Assembly: GCF_004962245.1 (NCBI RefSeq)
Contig: NZ_SUHQ01000010.1
Coordinates: 124,001 to 188,000 of the forward strand
Source: Mesorhizobium sp.
Lineage (GTDB): Bacteria > Pseudomonadota > Alphaproteobacteria > Rhizobiales > Rhizobiaceae
DNA: 64,000 nucleotides
Direction of reading: 5' to 3'
In this document: piece by piece, positions 61,536 through 64,000 of the stretch
Layout of the letters: the number at the start of each line of letters is the position of its first letter
Numbering within the stretch: the stretch's first letter is position 1
Notes under the pieces: generated by a model
What the model was told of the DNA's origin: nothing
The model's input: only the letters and a program-made list of their open reading frames with translations
The model's database searches: none
Made by a program: the position numbers and the translations under genes

Positions 61536-62387
61536 CTAGGCGGCCTTCTTCCAGCCGCTCCTGATGTGCTTGTAGCCGTCGCGATAGACGGCTTCCGGGC
61601 TTTCCGAAAAATCGCGCCAGACCTTGGTGGCGGCCGCCAAATCCCTGAGCGAGCGGCCGAAGGCCTCAATCGTCAGCCAGTCGTCATAGCCGCTCTTGCG
61701 GATGGCCGAAAACGTCTCTTGCCACGGAACGTGGCCACGTCCCGGCACGCCGCGATCGTTTTCCGAAATATGGATGTGGACGACGTTCCTGCGGTTGCGC
61801 GTATAGGCTCCGATCGGGTCGGCTTCCTCGATATTGGCGTGGAAGGTGTCATACATCGCCTTGATGTGCGGCCGGTCGATTGCGTCGATATGCTCCGACA
61901 GATCGTCCATCGTGTTGAGCAGATAGCATTCGAAGCGGTTGAGCGCCTCCAGCCCGATGGTGACGTTCCTTTTGCCGGCATGGTCGCCGATGGCGCGTTG
62001 CGAGGCGACCGAGCGCTTTTTCTCCGCCGCCGTCGGCCCGCTGCCCGAGAAGGCGCCGAGCGTCGAATGCAGCGGGCCGCTCAACGTTTTGGCGCCAAGC
62101 GCAGCTGAGCAGTCGATCGCCCATTTCATGTAGTCGATGCCGGCCTTGCGCGTCGAGCCATCGACCGAGATCAAGTTCATCGCCGGATCGCCCATGGCCG
62201 AGACGGCGGTGCGTTCCAGCCCGATGCGGTCGAGCAGCGCACCGAGCTTTTTGTAATCCTCCGGTGTGCCTGAAAAGATCGGTATCTCGACGCCGTCGAA
62301 GCCGGTCGCCTTGATATCCCTGAGCAACGGCTCGTGTTTCTTCGACACGGCCGTCGTCCACAAGAACATGCACATGCCGATTTTCAT
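61536..62387 (-). CDS. Sugar phosphate isomerase/epimerase (TIM barrel)
   Basis: This 283-residue xylose-isomerase-like protein starts MKIGMCMFLWTTAVSKKHEPL and has metal-binding segments IGLEALNRFECYLL, MYDTFHANIEEADP and VVHIHISENDRGVPG. The last acidic ligand is in LTIEAFG. It belongs to the hydroxypyruvate-isomerase/tagatose-epimerase superfamily. It lies 36 bp after the Gfo/Idh dehydrogenase gene on the same strand, a second isomerase/dehydrogenase pair in the window. Confidence 0.88.
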   Translation of the reverse strand: MKIGMCMFLWTTAVSKKHEPLLRDIKATGFDGVEIPIFSGTPEDYKKLGALLDRIGLERTAVSAMGDPAMNLISVDGSTRKAGIDYMKWAIDCSAALGAKTLSGPLHSTLGAFSGSGPTAAEKKRSVASQRAIGDHAGKRNVTIGLEALNRFECYLLNTMDDLSEHIDAIDRPHIKAMYDTFHANIEEADPIGAYTRNRRNVVHIHISENDRGVPGRGHVPWQETFSAIRKSGYDDWLTIEAFGRSLRDLAAATKVWRDFSESPEAVYRDGYKHIRSGWKKAA

Positions 62388-62423
62388 CGACGCCCCTCCC
62401 CATGATCCCTGCTGCTGCTTAGA

Positions 62424-63611
62424 TCAGAGCTTCGTCCAAGCTCCGTTCTTCTTCGACGATTTCACGCAGGCCTCGATGAAGGCCATGCCTTCGACGCCGT
62501 CCCGGATGGTCGGGAAGATGACATCCTTAGCCGGCTTGCCGCCTTTGCGGCGCGCCGCGCGGATGGCGCGCGCCGCTTCCTGGTAGATGTTGGCGAACCC
62601 TTCGAGATAGCCTTCCGGGTGGCCTGAGGGAACGCGGCTGACGCGCCCGGCGACCGGCAGCGCTCCGGCGCCATTTCGGGTGATCAACTGCTTCGGCTGG
62701 CCGAACGGCGTGTACCAGAGATAGTTCGGGTCGGCCTGCACCCATTCGAGCCCACCCTTCGTGCCGTAGATGCGCAGCTTCAGCCCGTTCTCGTGGCCGG
62801 GCGCCACCTGGCTCGCCCACAACATGCCCTTGGCCGGATGCGACTTGCCGACCGGCTTGAAGCGCAGCATCACGTTGACATTGTCGTCGAGCTGCCGCCC
62901 CGGCACGAAGGCGTCGAGATCGGCGGAAAGCGAATCGAGTTCCAGCCCGGAAACGAAGCGCGCGAGATTATAGGCATGCGTGCCGATGTCGCCCAAAGCA
63001 CCGCCAGCACCGGCCTGCTTGGGGTCGGAGCGCCACGACGCCTGCTTCTGGCCGGTGGCGGCGAGGTCCTCGGTCAGCCAGTCCTGCGGATATTCCGACT
63101 GCACGATGCGGATGTCGCCGAGCTGCCCCTTGGCCACCATCTCGCGCGCCTGCCGTATCATCGGATAGGCGGTGTAGTTGTGGGTGAGCACAAAGACCTT
63201 GCCGGTCTTTTCGACCAATGCCGCCAATTTCTTCGCTTCCGCCAGCGTCGTCGCCAGCGGCTTGTCGCAAATGACGTGGATGCCAGCTTCGAGAAAAGCC
63301 TTCGCCGCCGGCACGTGCACATTATTGGGCGTGACGATGGCCACCGCCTCGATGCCGTCCGGCCGCTTGGCCTCGGCCTTGGCCATTTCGGCGAAGGAGC
63401 CGTAGCTGCGCGCGGGATCGAGCCCGAGTTCCGCGGCCGACGCCTTGGCACGTGCCGGATCCGACGACAGGGCGCCTGCCACCAGCACGAACTCATTGTC
63501 CATACGCGCCGCGATCCGGTGCACCGCACCGATGAAGGCACCTTGCCCGCCGCCGACCATGCCGTAGCGGATCGGGCCGCCTCCCGTTTCCGACTTCGAT
63601 GCGCCGACCAT
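62424..63611 (-). CDS. Gfo/Idh/MocA family oxidoreductase
   Basis: This 395-residue NAD(P)-dependent sugar dehydrogenase has the nucleotide-binding loop YGMVGGGQGAFIGAVH at about residues 17-32 and catalytic CDKPLATTLAEA (Lys). A C-terminal domain with GALGDIGTHAYNLARF carries the active-site Asp and His. It is longer than the enzyme at 28240, with which it shares only family-level features. It is flanked by isomerase genes, so it probably oxidises and re-reduces a cyclic sugar or polyol. Confidence 0.9.
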   Translation of the reverse strand: MVGASKSETGGGPIRYGMVGGGQGAFIGAVHRIAARMDNEFVLVAGALSSDPARAKASAAELGLDPARSYGSFAEMAKAEAKRPDGIEAVAIVTPNNVHVPAAKAFLEAGIHVICDKPLATTLAEAKKLAALVEKTGKVFVLTHNYTAYPMIRQAREMVAKGQLGDIRIVQSEYPQDWLTEDLAATGQKQASWRSDPKQAGAGGALGDIGTHAYNLARFVSGLELDSLSADLDAFVPGRQLDDNVNVMLRFKPVGKSHPAKGMLWASQVAPGHENGLKLRIYGTKGGLEWVQADPNYLWYTPFGQPKQLITRNGAGALPVAGRVSRVPSGHPEGYLEGFANIYQEAARAIRAARRKGGKPAKDVIFPTIRDGVEGMAFIEACVKSSKKNGAWTKL

Positions 63612-63638
63612 GATTTTCTCCCTCGTTGTCTGAGATAC

Positions 63639-63760
63639 CCCTCCCCCTTGAGGGGAGGGTGGCCCGAAGGGCCGGGTGGGGTCGGTTCATGCCGAGCTCT
63701 ACGCCCGGCGACCCCACCCCGACCCGCTGTGCGGATCGACCCTCCCCTCAAGGGGGAGGG
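63639..63760. repeat. Large GC-rich inverted repeat (mosaic-type intergenic element)
   Basis: Positions 63639-63660 and 63739-63760 are exact 22-base reverse complements. An inner pair (CGGGTGGGGTCG near 63673-63684 and CGACCCCACCC near 63708-63719) continues the stem. A central GAGCTC lies between. The element fills the gap between two minus-strand genes and resembles the dispersed palindromic elements of rhizobial genomes. Confidence 0.75.
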
Positions 63761-63769
63761 TAAGCCGCG

Positions 63770-64000
63770 CTAAATCCCCATCATGGCGCGCAGCACCTTC
63801 TTGTCTGTCGCGCCGCCGGCGAAATCGTCGAAAGCCTTTTCCGTCACCCTGATGATATGATGCTGGATGAACGGAGCGCCTTCGGCCGCCCCGTCCTCCG
63901 GATGCTTCAGGCAGCACTCCCATTCCAGCACCGCCCATGAATCGTAGTCATATTGGGCGAGCTTGGAGAAGATGCCGCCGAAATCCACCTGCCCGTCGCC
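63770..64000 (-). CDS. Sugar phosphate isomerase/epimerase, C-terminal part
   Basis: The frame is open to the window edge, so the N-terminus lies beyond 64000. The visible 76 residues include VDFGGIFSKLAQYDYDSW, AVLEWECCLKHPEDG with the conserved Glu metal ligand, and FIQHHIIRVTEKAFDDFAGG. These match the C-terminal end of xylose-isomerase-like sugar isomerases adjoining Gfo/Idh genes. It is separated from the Gfo/Idh gene by the palindromic element. Confidence 0.8.
   Translation of the reverse strand, partial: GDGQVDFGGIFSKLAQYDYDSWAVLEWECCLKHPEDGAAEGAPFIQHHIIRVTEKAFDDFAGGATDKKVLRAMMGI

Overview
The window looks like a chromosomal segment of a Rhizobiales bacterium, most likely Mesorhizobium or a close relative. 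The reasons are the high G+C content, an OlsB-type ornithine-lipid acyltransferase, the cysG-DUF2849-cysI-cysH-DUF934 sulfur operon, a PhoT-like long PhnE2 permease, a host-attachment protein, several sugar ABC transporters with Gfo/Idh dehydrogenases, and GC-rich palindromic intergenic repeats. The genus is inferred from gene content, not from an alignment. No rRNA, tRNA, CRISPR array, insertion sequence or prophage was seen.

Layout. 1-8 kb is mostly housekeeping: the 3' part of lspA, an AcuI-type reductase, a large hybrid histidine kinase, olsB with a Pho-box-like site, grpE, a fatty acid desaturase and a DJ-1/PfpI protein. 8-13 kb is a minus-strand assimilatory sulfur operon (siroheme synthase, DUF2849, sulfite reductase, APS reductase, DUF934) behind a palindromic promoter region. 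13-23 kb holds a host-attachment protein, a KefB-type antiporter, an SDR, a class A penicillin-binding protein, a beta-propeller protein, three small genes (one of only 48 codons), an RNase D-type exonuclease and an M20 dipeptidase. Between the dipeptidase and polA lies a probable minus-strand small RNA with three hairpins and C-rich loops, resembling the alphaproteobacterial alpha-r14/cuckoo class. polA, zur and an aldo/keto reductase follow.

28-36 kb is a CUT1 sugar-uptake operon (binding protein, two permeases, ATPase, sugar isomerase, Gfo/Idh dehydrogenase). It is divergent from a LacI regulator, with two matching operators. 36-41 kb holds gnd and a copper-handling group (DUF2946, PCuAC, YcnI, CopC-CopD fusion). 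41-50 kb is a sugar or sugar-acid module: a GntR regulator with two winged-helix domains, a UxaA-family dehydratase with a readable promoter/operator, an L-fucose-dehydrogenase-like reductase, a ribose-type ABC transporter and a zinc dehydrogenase.

50-61 kb is the phosphonate region: divergent phnF, then phnGHI, an unusual small-ORF insertion, phnJKL, a hexapeptide acetyltransferase, a Pho-box-like site and phnC-D-E1-E2. phnM and phnN are not present. 61-64 kb ends with a SnoaL-like protein and a second sugar isomerase/Gfo-Idh set, cut by the window edge.

Two loci, olsB and phnCDE1E2, carry Pho-box-like sites, which fits phosphate-starvation control of membrane lipid replacement and phosphonate scavenging. 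All three ABC binding-protein genes are followed by perfect intercistronic hairpins, consistent with extra expression of the binding protein relative to the permeases.
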